Origin: Legionella genomosp. 1
GTDB lineage: Bacteria; Pseudomonadota; Gammaproteobacteria; Legionellales; Legionellaceae
Length of the DNA: 7,961 nucleotides
Direction: 5' to 3'
Assembly: GCA_945867185.1 (NCBI GenBank)
Contig: CAMBHM010000063.1
Span: forward strand, 1 to 7,961
Shown here: positions 1 through 6,921 of the stretch, in pieces
Layout: every line of letters begins with the position of its first letter
Numbering within the stretch: the stretch's first letter is position 1
The notes under the pieces: model-generated
Seen by the model: the letters and a program-made list of their open reading frames with translations, nothing else
Databases searched by the model: none
Told to the model about the DNA's origin: nothing
Made by a program: the position numbers and the translations under genes

Positions 1-379
1 ATTGTTTTGACGCCGACCTACAGCACCGTAATCATGATTTGCAGCCACGCCCACTGAATCAAAACATAGTGCGCGCCGTCTACTTCAAATCCAATAGACT
101 CCTCTCCTGGTAGGTTTTTAAGATGTAATTTTAAACGTTTTAACAATTCAGGATGCGCGCAAAGTCCTGTGTCGCTGTCACCATGGATGCCGCATTTGGA
201 TGTTTTTTTGAGTGACAATGAACGGTTGATCTTAGCAAACAATTTCTTTTGGAACAATTAATGTTATAAGGAACGCAACCATATGACACAGCGCCACCTC
301 CAGAAATAGCATAGCTCTGCTCTGGATGACAGGTCCGTCCTGCTGGAGTAACTGGGCAGATCAAACCCTGGGGTAGTGT
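1..379 (-). other. Gene-poor left end with short overlapping frames, none convincing
   Basis: No frame here has both a good start and recognisable protein character. On the minus strand one 79-codon frame (257 to 18) begins at a TTG that directly follows an in-frame stop and has no Shine-Dalgarno; its product is Lys/Leu-rich and unrecognised. A second frame runs from just after the gspM stop to 140 and encodes about seven cysteines. Inside it a GTG at 289-287 lies 6 nt after a strong GGAGGT (301-296), which would give a 49-residue peptide. A third frame could encode a 26-residue hydrophobic peptide. The two longer frames overlap at 140-257, so this may be a decayed gene with a frameshift, or simply spacer DNA. 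A small interrupted hairpin (300-325, CCAG/CTGG and AGCA/TGCT arms) is present but has no T-run, so it does not look like a terminator. Confidence 0.4.
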
Positions 380-862
380 TCAGTGAACAACCTTAAATCG
401 ACAAGACAGCTTCACCAATCCGCTCTTTGCTCCAACAGGGCGCGCATCCAAGGCGACGATTGATATCGTATAATGCTCATTCAACGACCGTACCCAACGC
501 ATAAACGCGTTAAAAGGGACCGCCTCAAATACCAACATCACTTCACTCGAAGCCGATTGTTGCAAATGATAGGGGAATTGACGAAACGATGAGTCCTGTA
601 ACGCACTTGTCAGAATCGATGGTAACTGCGCATGGGTCAAGATCTTGACCGGTCCTTTTATCGATGGCGGCACCTGCTGCATCCACTGCAAGGTCGCCTG
701 TTTCTCCTGAACTTGTTTTATCCGCGCACGCACTGCCCCTGTTAACGGGGCGTATAGGAGCACATACAAGACATACAGCACCGATACGGCTACACCAAGT
801 CCCAACACCCAGCGTTCACGGTCATTTAACTCGCTCCAATACGCCTTGATATCAATCCTCAT
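380..862 (-). CDS. gspM: Type II secretion system protein M (GspM/LspM)
   Basis: This 160-residue bitopic inner-membrane protein belongs to the type II secretion platform, where the GspM family partners GspL and GspF and helps couple the GspE ATPase to pseudopilus assembly. The N-terminus has the family look: a short cytoplasmic stretch with YWSELNDRERW (residues 8-18), one transmembrane helix at about 17-38, then a Lys/Gln-rich probable coiled coil (about 43-62) and a periplasmic ferredoxin-like domain (about 75-160). Length is normal for the family. The ATG overlaps the gspL stop as ATGA, and a GGAG at 874-871 lies 8 nt upstream, so translation is probably coupled. No gspN follows; the gene is the last recognisable one on this strand. 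The family call is strong because the N-terminal pattern and the GspL neighbour agree. Confidence 0.93.
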   Translation of the reverse strand: MRIDIKAYWSELNDRERWVLGLGVAVSVLYVLYVLLYAPLTGAVRARIKQVQEKQATLQWMQQVPPSIKGPVKILTHAQLPSILTSALQDSSFRQFPYHLQQSASSEVMLVFEAVPFNAFMRWVRSLNEHYTISIVALDARPVGAKSGLVKLSCRFKVVH

Positions 863-1989
863 TGTTTGAGCTCCAACGTGGCTTGTACTGCATGCTGCAC
901 TGTTTCAGCTTTCGCCTGTGTGACCAAGATATGTGCCGCTTGCAAGCGTTGCTCCAGGGCTTCAAGCTCAAGAAATGTGCCGCATCGCAAGGCGATCACC
1001 AGCACTTGGTTTTGAAAACGCAGCTGTTCTATAGTCATTTCTTTTTCATCAAAGCCTTTAGAGAAAGCCAATAACAACGGCCAAAGTGAGGCGTTCAAGC
1101 CAGGATTAGCACCTGATTTCAACCATTGTTCCACTCGAAATCGAGGATTCACCACCTGAGAGGCTTCTGGAAAAAACTGACGATACAACACAGCAATGTC
1201 TTTGTCTAAGCGTGCGTTTTGTGTAGACAATGCTTTTAAATAAAAAAGTTGAGCAATCAGTGTGCTCAACAACACGAGTACAGCCATACACCCTGCTGCT
1301 GCATACCAACGCATGCTCGTTTGAATGACACGACGTTGTTGCAAAGCCCCTTGACAGACATTCATGCCTGCTGTTTGTAACAAACGCGTTGCAATCCAAG
1401 AGGCCGTGTCTTTGTCTTCGAACACTGCTTTTGAGAAAGCGATCCCCTCCCGCAACCGAACACATGATGTCTTCTCCTCGGCTTGATACCCAAGCGCAAG
1501 CGCTCCACCCAGTGCCCCTTTGAATGTAGACTCATGAATAAGAAGTCCCTCTGGCGTTGCACAGATCTCTTCTGCTTGTAATGCAAACCAATCAAACGTG
1601 ATCGCCTCAAACGAGATCTGATGATTCTGTAAGGTTGTCATCACGCCCAACAAGCGTGCTTTGTTCATGGCCGCCACCAAATACGTCCCATTCGATTCCC
1701 GACGAAAGGCCACATGGATGTCAGATAATTCTTCCGCCAAAGCCTCTTCTAAGGCGTAAGGAATGGCGGTTCTTGCTTTCTGATCAGTCAGTTTAGGCAA
1801 AGTCAAGGTATGCAACGTACACCAAGCCGTTGGTAAAACCACAATGGTTCGTGCATGCCGTTGTAACGCTTGCACTTCAGAAAACGATCGCAATGCCAAC
1901 GGTGCTATGGGGGCCCCCTGTGCATCCCATACCCCACAGAGAAGCTGTTCTTCAGCGATCTGCTTGATGAAAATGAAACAGGTTGTCAC
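859..1989 (-). CDS. gspL: Type II secretion system protein L (GspL/LspL)
   Basis: This 376-residue protein is the inner-membrane platform component that holds the GspE ATPase on the cytoplasmic side and contacts GspM in the periplasm. The cytoplasmic actin-like domain covers about residues 1-220 and includes VVLPTAWCTLHTLTLPKL (50-67) and the nearby AIPYALEEALAEEL, both typical of the family. A single transmembrane helix spans about 229-251. It is followed by the hallmark LYRQFFPEA and VVNPR stretch (268-283) and a periplasmic ferredoxin-like domain to the C-terminus. The start is GTG: GGAG sits 8 nt upstream, and the nearby ATG at 1996-1994 is out of frame. The gap from the mltB stop is 34 nt, and the end overlaps gspM by 4 nt. 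A gspL-gspM pair away from the main gsp cluster is, to my knowledge, also the arrangement in Legionella (lspLM). Confidence 0.95.
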   Translation of the reverse strand: MTTCFIFIKQIAEEQLLCGVWDAQGAPIAPLALRSFSEVQALQRHARTIVVLPTAWCTLHTLTLPKLTDQKARTAIPYALEEALAEELSDIHVAFRRESNGTYLVAAMNKARLLGVMTTLQNHQISFEAITFDWFALQAEEICATPEGLLIHESTFKGALGGALALGYQAEEKTSCVRLREGIAFSKAVFEDKDTASWIATRLLQTAGMNVCQGALQQRRVIQTSMRWYAAAGCMAVLVLLSTLIAQLFYLKALSTQNARLDKDIAVLYRQFFPEASQVVNPRFRVEQWLKSGANPGLNASLWPLLLAFSKGFDEKEMTIEQLRFQNQVLVIALRCGTFLELEALEQRLQAAHILVTQAKAETVQHAVQATLELKQ

Positions 1990-2023
1990 CTTTCATGCTC
2001 CAAAGTGATCGAATAAAATGAGA

Positions 2024-3022
2024 CTATGCATGCCCTGCTGCCCACTGCTGCTTCAACTGCTCGGCAAACAAATACACCACTAATGCATATTGCGGACTCG
2101 TATTATAATGAGTGATGACATAAAAATTAGGATAGGCCACCCAATACTCTGCGCCCTTTGGCGTCGTCAACTCAATCAGTCCTGCACGAGTTGCAGACCG
2201 ATTCTGTCTGCTTGCAGGTTTCACCCCAAAAGACATCAACTGTGGCAGCCGGTAATCAGGCTTCCTACTATTCACCGCCAGGGTTTTATAGCGCGTTCCT
2301 CGAATCAGTGCAGGCTCTGCAATGCTGCCATTCTTAATCCATCCATGTCGATGGAAAAAATTAGCCACACTCCCAATGGCATCGCTGTCATCATGCACCA
2401 AGTCCCGCGCACCCTTTCCTGTAAAATCAACGGCGTAAAATCGATAACTGCTGGGCATGAATTGGGGTTTTCCAATAGCACCTGCATAAGATCCCAGATA
2501 TTGAGTCACCGGAACGCCTTGTTCCCGACAGAGTAACAAATACTCTGCCAGTTCTTTGGTAAAAAACGGCGAGCGCTTCGGATAATCAAACGCCAATGTG
2601 GTCAAGGCATCCAATACACGATAATTGCCTTGGTGCTTACCATATAACGTTTCCACCCCAATGATGGCCACGATCATCGGTGCCGGCACGCCATATTCTC
2701 GCTCTGCACGCGCCAGTGCTTGTTGGTTTGCTTGCCAAAACGACAAACCTGCTTGCACTCGATCCGGTGTTAAAAACAAGGCCTGATATACATCCCAAGT
2801 TTTCTTTTCATACGGTTTATCCATCGACGCAATGATTTGCGGCTGAAATTGCGCTTCTTTCATCACCGCATTCAGCTGCCACCTATCAAAATGGTATTGA
2901 TTGACCATAGTATGGATAAACTGTTGTACCTCTTTACGACTGGCCAAAGCCGGATCAGCCATCGTCACCCCTGGCAAACACAGCACCAACCCCATCAACC
3001 ACCAAGAACCAAACAAGCGCAT
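2024..3022 (-). CDS. mltB: Lytic murein transglycosylase B (MltB family)
   Basis: The enzyme cleaves the MurNAc-GlcNAc bond of peptidoglycan, leaving 1,6-anhydro-MurNAc ends, in the periplasm. I take the start at 3022 (332 residues) because AAAGGA lies 6 nt before it and it gives a clean signal peptide: basic start, hydrophobic core, and a probable signal peptidase I site after VTMA (residue 22). The frame is open to a TTG at 3085, which would bury the signal under 21 extra residues. The catalytic Glu is in GVETLYGKHQGNYR (Glu124). The family block GSYAGAIGKPQFMPSSY is at about 177-193, DAIGSVANFFHRHGW at about 215-229, and NFYVITHYNTSPQYALVVY is near the C-terminus. The cysteine in LVLC lacks a small residue before it, so a lipoprotein like E. 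coli MltB is doubtful; a soluble or tethered periplasmic form is more likely. It precedes gspL by 34 nt. Confidence 0.93.
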   Translation of the reverse strand: MRLFGSWWLMGLVLCLPGVTMADPALASRKEVQQFIHTMVNQYHFDRWQLNAVMKEAQFQPQIIASMDKPYEKKTWDVYQALFLTPDRVQAGLSFWQANQQALARAEREYGVPAPMIVAIIGVETLYGKHQGNYRVLDALTTLAFDYPKRSPFFTKELAEYLLLCREQGVPVTQYLGSYAGAIGKPQFMPSSYRFYAVDFTGKGARDLVHDDSDAIGSVANFFHRHGWIKNGSIAEPALIRGTRYKTLAVNSRKPDYRLPQLMSFGVKPASRQNRSATRAGLIELTTPKGAEYWVAYPNFYVITHYNTSPQYALVVYLFAEQLKQQWAAGHA

Positions 3023-3028
3023 GGATAA

Positions 3029-3034
3029 TCCTTT
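3029..3034 (-). promoter_or_regulatory. Ribosome binding site that sets the mltB start
   Basis: On the minus strand AAAGGA ends 6 nt before the ATG at 3022. The two upstream in-frame starts are poorer: the TTG at 3085 has no clear Shine-Dalgarno, and the ATG at 3061 has AAGG running directly into it. This favours the shorter 332-residue form with an N-terminal signal peptide. Confidence 0.7.
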
Positions 3035-3056
3035 TAAAAACCAAAACACGGTTTTG

Positions 3057-3085
3057 ATCATCCTTGTATTTGAATGAGGTTGCAA
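3057..3085 (-). promoter_or_regulatory. Possible sigma-70-like promoter for mltB-gspL-gspM
   Basis: Reading the minus strand, TTGCAA (3085-3080) and GATGAT (3062-3057) are separated by 17 nt. Each matches four of six consensus bases, placing a start site near 3050, about 28 nt before the mltB ATG. This is only a pattern match; another promoter in the same divergent region is possible. Confidence 0.3.
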
Positions 3086-3116
3086 GATATCTTCTCACAG
3101 GCACCTCAAACTTATT

Positions 3117-3145
3117 TTGTGAGTCAGCCCCATTTCAGGTACACT
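3117..3145 (+). promoter_or_regulatory. Predicted sigma-70 promoter of the lepA operon
   Basis: TTGTGA (3117-3122) and TACACT (3140-3145) are separated by exactly 17 nt, each matching four of six consensus bases. The implied start site is near 3152, giving a leader of about 18-21 nt before the lepA TTG start. It lies in the spacer between divergent mltB and lepA, which is where the promoter must be. Confidence 0.55.
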
Positions 3146-3169
3146 ACGGCAATTTACCCATAGGCTACT

Positions 3170-4978
3170 TTGTTGAGCGACTTAACGCTGATTCGTAATT
3201 TTTCTATTATTGCCCACATTGATCACGGAAAATCGACTTTAGCAGATCGGTTTATTCAAGTATGCGGGGGACTCACCGATCGTGAAATGAGTGCTCAAGT
3301 ACTCGACTCTATGGATATTGAGCGCGAGCGTGGCATCACTATCAAAGCACAAAGTGTGTCGCTTCATTACACCGCAACAGATGGTAAGATCTATTTACTC
3401 AATTTCATCGACACCCCAGGCCATGTAGATTTTAGCTATGAAGTCTCGCGCTCTCTCGCTGCTTGCGAAGGGGCTATTTTGGTAGTCGACGCAGCCCAAG
3501 GCGTAGAAGCACAAACGGTGGCTGTATGCTACACAGCCATTGATCAAGCCCTAGAGGTCTTACCTGTCTTAAATAAAATAGATCTGCCACAAGCCGAGCC
3601 CGATCGCGTCATCACCGAAATTGAAGACATCATCGGTTTAAATGCCCATGATGCCATCCGCGTGAGTGCGAAAAGTGGCTTAGGCGTTGAAGACGTATTA
3701 GAAGCCTTGGTTGCCCGTATTCCATCGCCAACAGGGGATATTGAAGCGCCGCTGCAAGCGTTGATCATTGATTCTTGGTTTGACAGTTATTTAGGCGTGG
3801 TCTCGTTGGTGCGGATCATGAATGGCGCCATTCAGAAAGGCGATAAAATGCGAGTCATGTCGACAGGACGCGCCTATGAAGTGGACCAAGTCGGCATTTT
3901 TACCCCAAAACGCACCCCTCAAGCCCGTCTGCAAGCTGGAGAAGTAGGCTACGTGGTCGCTGGCATCAAAGAAATCCAAGGCGCCCCGGTTGGAGATACG
4001 CTTACCCTTGAAAGACACCAAGCAAGTGCCCCTTTGCCTGGATTTAAACGCGTCAAGCCTCAAGTCTATGCGGGTCTTTTCCCAATCAGTTCGGACGATT
4101 TTGAAGCATTTAGAGAGGCCTTGGCCAAGCTGAGCTTAAACGATGCCTCGTTGTTTTATGAACCTGAGTCTTCGGATGCCTTAGGCTTTGGATTTCGATG
4201 CGGCTTTCTGGGTATGTTGCACATGGAGATTGTCCAAGAACGCCTTGAGCGCGAGTACGATTTAGAGCTCATTTCAACAGCGCCTACGGTTATTTACCAA
4301 ATCATCACCACTAAAAATGAAACCATCACCATCGACAATCCTTCTCATTTACCTCCCGCACAACAAATCAAACAAATGATGGAACCCATCGTACGAGCCA
4401 ATATGTTAGTCCCTCAGGATTATTTAGGACAAGTCATCACGCTTTGTATCGAACGCCGTGGCATCCAAATCAATATGACTTACAGTGGTCGACAAGTGTC
4501 TGTGACCTATGATTTACCGATGAGCGAAGTCGTTTCTGACTTTTTTGACCGTCTAAAATCAGTGAGCCGTGGATATGCTTCTTTAGATTATAGCTTCATT
4601 CGATTTCAAGAAGCAGACTTGGTTAAAATGGATGTACTCATCAACAGTGACAAAGTAGATGCTCTAGCAGTCATTGTGCATCGCAGCAGTGCGCAGCACC
4701 GCGGTAAACTTCTCGTTGATAAAATGCGCGAGCTCATTCCACGACAACTGTTCGATGTGGCCATTCAAGCAGCCCTTGGTGCACATATTATTGCGAGACA
4801 AACCGTAAAAGCCTTGCGAAAAAACGTCACAGCCAAATGCTATGGTGGCGATGTGAGTCGGAAACGTAAATTGTTAGAAAAACAAAAAGCGGGTAAAAAG
4901 CGCATGAAACAAGTAGGGCATGTACAGATCCCACAAGAAGCGTTTATGGCGGTGTTTCAAACGGATAGAAAAAAATAA
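3170..4978 (+). CDS. lepA: Elongation factor 4 (LepA GTPase)
   Basis: LepA is a ribosome-associated translational GTPase related to EF-G; it acts in the cytoplasm or at the membrane and is implicated in back-translocation, initiation or ribosome biogenesis. At 602 residues it is normal length. GTPase motifs are all present: G1 AHIDHGKST (15-23), G2 RGIT (54-57), G3 DTPGH (81-85), G4 NKID (135-138), G5 SAK (166-168). EF-G-like domains follow (e.g. [30 protein letters not shown]), and the LepA-specific C-terminal domain ends with [14 protein letters not shown] and GKKRMKQVG. The start is a TTG; a second TTG directly follows at 3173. The weak AGG at 3162-3164 is spaced 5 nt from the first and 8 nt from the second, so the protein may begin MSDLT rather than MLSDLT. 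It is first in the lepA-lepB operon. Confidence 0.98.
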   Translation: MLSDLTLIRNFSIIAHIDHGKSTLADRFIQVCGGLTDREMSAQVLDSMDIERERGITIKAQSVSLHYTATDGKIYLLNFIDTPGHVDFSYEVSRSLAACEGAILVVDAAQGVEAQTVAVCYTAIDQALEVLPVLNKIDLPQAEPDRVITEIEDIIGLNAHDAIRVSAKSGLGVEDVLEALVARIPSPTGDIEAPLQALIIDSWFDSYLGVVSLVRIMNGAIQKGDKMRVMSTGRAYEVDQVGIFTPKRTPQARLQAGEVGYVVAGIKEIQGAPVGDTLTLERHQASAPLPGFKRVKPQVYAGLFPISSDDFEAFREALAKLSLNDASLFYEPESSDALGFGFRCGFLGMLHMEIVQERLEREYDLELISTAPTVIYQIITTKNETITIDNPSHLPPAQQIKQMMEPIVRANMLVPQDYLGQVITLCIERRGIQINMTYSGRQVSVTYDLPMSEVVSDFFDRLKSVSRGYASLDYSFIRFQEADLVKMDVLINSDKVDALAVIVHRSSAQHRGKLLVDKMRELIPRQLFDVAIQAALGAHIIARQTVKALRKNVTAKCYGGDVSRKRKLLEKQKAGKKRMKQVGHVQIPQEAFMAVFQTDRKK

Positions 4979-4990
4979 CAGAGGTTACAC

Positions 4991-5746
4991 ATGAATTTTG
5001 CATTATTACTGGTTATTCTCTCAGCTCTCAGTGGACTCCTCTACCTGCTGGATGTATTGTATTGGGCGCCCCATCGTGCACCCACTCAAAAACCAACACG
5101 TCTCATTGAGTATGCGCGATCTTTTTTTCCAGTGTTCATCGTGGTGCTCTTGCTTCGCTCCTTTCTCGTTGAACCCTTTCGCATCCCATCAGGATCCTTA
5201 GAGCCCACCCTCATGGTTGGTGATTTTTTAGCGGTAAACAAATTCGCTTACGGCTTACGAGTACCGGTGTTAGAAAAGAAAATCCTATCCATTCATCATC
5301 CAAAAACCGGCGACATCGCCGTTTTTCGTTGGCCGCCTGATCCTTCCTTTGACTACATCAAGCGCGTGATCGGCGTGCCTGGAGACACTATTTCCTATCA
5401 TAACAAAACCTTGACCATCAATGGTCAAGAGAGTCCAAGAACTTTTGTCGAATACACCACCGATGAAAGCTCTGGCAAAGCCGTTGCAAAATACCGTGAA
5501 ACACTCTTTGGAGTGACCCATGATCTTTATATCCGCCCGGATGTTAGCGCGGTAGACTTTCAAGTCACTGTGCCCCCAGGCAATTATTTTATGATGGGTG
5601 ACAATCGAGATGACAGTGCCGACAGCCGATTTTGGGGATTTGTACCTGATAGCTATTTACGTGGCAAAGCCTTCTTAATCTGGATGAGTTGGAATGCACA
5701 CACTTACTCCATCAGATGGTCTAGAATTGGACATATTATTCGTTAA
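4991..5746 (+). CDS. lepB: Signal peptidase I (LepB)
   Basis: This membrane serine protease (Ser-Lys dyad, family S26) cuts signal peptides from Sec and Tat exported proteins on the outer face of the inner membrane. The 251-residue protein has two N-terminal transmembrane helices (about 3-24 and 46-60). The catalytic domain has PSGSLEPTL with Ser69, FDYIKRVIGVPGD with Lys124 as the general base, and the conserved GDNRDDSADSRFWGFV (203-218). The residue after the catalytic serine is Leu rather than the more common Met. An ATG with GAGG 6 nt upstream starts it, 12 nt after the lepA stop. The lepA-lepB order is the classic one. Its likely clients here include MltB and other exported proteins. 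Confidence 0.97.
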   Translation: MNFALLLVILSALSGLLYLLDVLYWAPHRAPTQKPTRLIEYARSFFPVFIVVLLLRSFLVEPFRIPSGSLEPTLMVGDFLAVNKFAYGLRVPVLEKKILSIHHPKTGDIAVFRWPPDPSFDYIKRVIGVPGDTISYHNKTLTINGQESPRTFVEYTTDESSGKAVAKYRETLFGVTHDLYIRPDVSAVDFQVTVPPGNYFMMGDNRDDSADSRFWGFVPDSYLRGKAFLIWMSWNAHTYSIRWSRIGHIIR

Positions 5747-5761
5747 GGAGACACCTTATCT

Positions 5762-6151
5762 ATGACTACACCTCGAGGAATGACATTCATTGGGATGCTT
5801 TTCACCATGGCGATACTCATCCTGGCCGGCATACTCGTCCTACGAATCGTACCCGTTTACATCGAGCAATATGAAGTAGTCTCCTCGCTTGCCGCATTAA
5901 AAACCTTACCCAATAGCGATTTTTCGTTGGATCCTGCAGCCAATGCCGAGATGCTTAAAAAGCGATTTTTGAATCAACTCTATGTCAACAGCATCGAAAC
6001 GATTCAAGCGAATCAAATAACGATTACGCCAAAAGGGCAAGATAAACTAACTATCGATGTCACCTATCAAGTGATTAAGCCATTGTTTGCAAATGTTCAA
6101 TTATTATTTAATTTCAAAGCTCATGAGGAGATCCCTGTTCATGTCGAATAA
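5762..6151 (+). CDS. DUF4845-type single-pass membrane protein
   Basis: This 129-residue protein of unknown function lies between lepB and rnc, where DUF4845 proteins are found in many gammaproteobacteria. Residues 1-7 (MTTPRGM) are polar and basic, a transmembrane helix spans about 8-30, RIVPVYIEQYEV follows at about 28-39, and the rest is a small domain expected in the periplasm. The family is assigned from these N-terminal features plus position; there is no catalytic motif. The N-terminus resembles a type IV prepilin leader (Gly6 then MTF plus a hydrophobic run), but the Glu normally at mature position 5 is a Gly. AAGGAG (5745-5750) overlaps the lepB stop and is 11 nt before the ATG, a little long. 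The 3' end overlaps rnc by 11 nt, so translation of the two is probably linked. Confidence 0.8.
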   Translation: MTTPRGMTFIGMLFTMAILILAGILVLRIVPVYIEQYEVVSSLAALKTLPNSDFSLDPAANAEMLKKRFLNQLYVNSIETIQANQITITPKGQDKLTIDVTYQVIKPLFANVQLLFNFKAHEEIPVHVE

Positions 6152-6821
6152 GCTAGATCGCCTATATCGCACGCTCGGGTACTCCTTTAAGAACCCACGT
6201 TATCTCACCCAAGCACTCACCCATTGCAGTGCTGCTGTAAAAAACAATGAGCGCCTGGAGTTTTTAGGCGATGCCATCTTAAGTTTTGTCATAGCCAATG
6301 CCTTATATGCCCAATATCCTGACTTCACAGAGGGCGAGCTCAGCCGATTGCGTGCTTATTTGGTCAAGGGCGACATGCTGGCAGAAATCGCATTAGAGCT
6401 ACAGCTCGGCGACTTCCTACATTTAGGTCAAGGAGAGCTAAAAAGTGGCGGATTTCGCAGAGCATCCATCTTAACGGATGCCTTAGAAGCGGTGTTTGCA
6501 GCCATTTGTCTAGATGGGGGCCTTCCCGCTTCTGAAGCCACGATTCTTCGAATCTATCAAACCCGCTTGCACGATCCCACTTTACGGCTCAATCTCAAAG
6601 ATCCAAAAACCATGCTTCAAGAATATCTCCAGGCCAAAAAAAGAACGCTTCCGGAGTACATCTTAACCCACATGACCGGCGAAGAGCATGATCAAACCTT
6701 TCATGTGCGCTGTGAGGTCGCAGGCATCCCAGAAGCCACCCTTGGACAAGGCGACACACGTCGTAAAGCAGAGCAACAAGCCGCTCAGCAATTATTAAAC
6801 ACGTTAGGATCAAGAGACTAG
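6141..6821 (+). CDS. rnc: Ribonuclease III
   Basis: RNase III cuts double-stranded RNA with Mg2+ and matures rRNA and some mRNAs. The 226-residue protein has the usual RNase III domain (about 1-150) with NERLEFLGD (36-44) and active-site acidic residues Glu37, Glu40, Asp44, Glu64, Asp113 and Glu116 by motif correspondence with the E. coli enzyme. GQGELKSGGFRR at about 96-107 is also conserved. The C-terminal dsRNA-binding domain (about 153-222) carries KDPKTMLQEYLQ and RRKAEQQAAQQLL. I chose the ATG at 6141, not the 54-nt upstream ATG, because GAGGAG (6125-6130) is 10 nt before it and the protein then begins as family members do. It overlaps the upstream gene by 11 nt. The gene era, which usually follows, is not here. 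Confidence 0.97.
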   Translation: MSNKLDRLYRTLGYSFKNPRYLTQALTHCSAAVKNNERLEFLGDAILSFVIANALYAQYPDFTEGELSRLRAYLVKGDMLAEIALELQLGDFLHLGQGELKSGGFRRASILTDALEAVFAAICLDGGLPASEATILRIYQTRLHDPTLRLNLKDPKTMLQEYLQAKKRTLPEYILTHMTGEEHDQTFHVRCEVAGIPEATLGQGDTRRKAEQQAAQQLLNTLGSRD

Positions 6822-6840
6822 CTTCTACAACTCCAGACAA

Positions 6841-6870
6841 CTCACAATCCCTATCAAAATGCGCTATACT
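6841..6870 (+). promoter_or_regulatory. Predicted promoter of the membrane-hairpin protein gene
   Basis: TATACT (6865-6870) is a five-of-six -10 box, with CTCACA (6841-6846) 18 nt upstream as a weak -35. The start site would be near 6877, giving about 45 nt of leader before the ATG at 6922. It begins 20 nt after the rnc stop, implying that the next gene is transcribed independently of the lepA operon, though readthrough cannot be excluded. Confidence 0.5.
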
Positions 6871-6882
6871 TGTACGTGAAGA

Positions 6883-6904
6883 CCGATTGTATCGGCACCA
6901 ATCG
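6883..6904 (+). promoter_or_regulatory. Leader with two mutually exclusive hairpins
   Basis: CCGAT (6883-6887) pairs with ATCGG (6891-6895) across a 3-nt loop. Alternatively CGATTG (6884-6889) pairs perfectly with CAATCG (6899-6904) across a 9-nt loop and is followed by TTTT. The two cannot form together because they share 6884-6887. The second could act as a weak terminator for the rnc operon or an attenuator of the next gene, lying a few bases before its Shine-Dalgarno (6910-6915). Stems are short, so any function is speculative. Confidence 0.3.
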
Positions 6905-6909
6905 TTTTG

Positions 6910-6915
6910 AAGGAG
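6910..6915 (+). promoter_or_regulatory. Ribosome binding site fixing the start at 6922
   Basis: AAGGAG lies 6 nt before the ATG at 6922-6924. The open frame extends to a TTG at 6907, but that start would place the Shine-Dalgarno inside the coding region and has none of its own, so 6922 is preferred. Confidence 0.75.
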
Positions 6916-6921
6916 AATATT

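Noticed and set aside
18..257. 79-codon minus-strand frame as a separate gene
   Set aside because: It starts with TTG right after an in-frame stop, has no Shine-Dalgarno, and its product resembles nothing I recognise; kept only as part of the left-end region description.
300..325. Interrupted hairpin as terminator of the mltB-gspL-gspM unit
   Set aside because: The arms are 4 bp each with an asymmetric bulge and no T-run follows on the minus strand.
380..382. TGA after gspM as a selenocysteine or programmed readthrough codon
   Set aside because: gspM already has its normal family length, and no convincing SECIS-like hairpin directly follows the TGA; the downstream frame is more simply chance or relic.
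1106..1465. 119-codon minus-strand frame overlapping gspL
   Set aside because: It lies wholly within gspL in another frame; its Ser/Cys/Arg-rich composition is typical of a shadow frame.
2090..2536. 148-codon plus-strand frame antisense to mltB
   Set aside because: The mltB frame is an unambiguous family member over the whole stretch, so the opposite-strand frame is a shadow.
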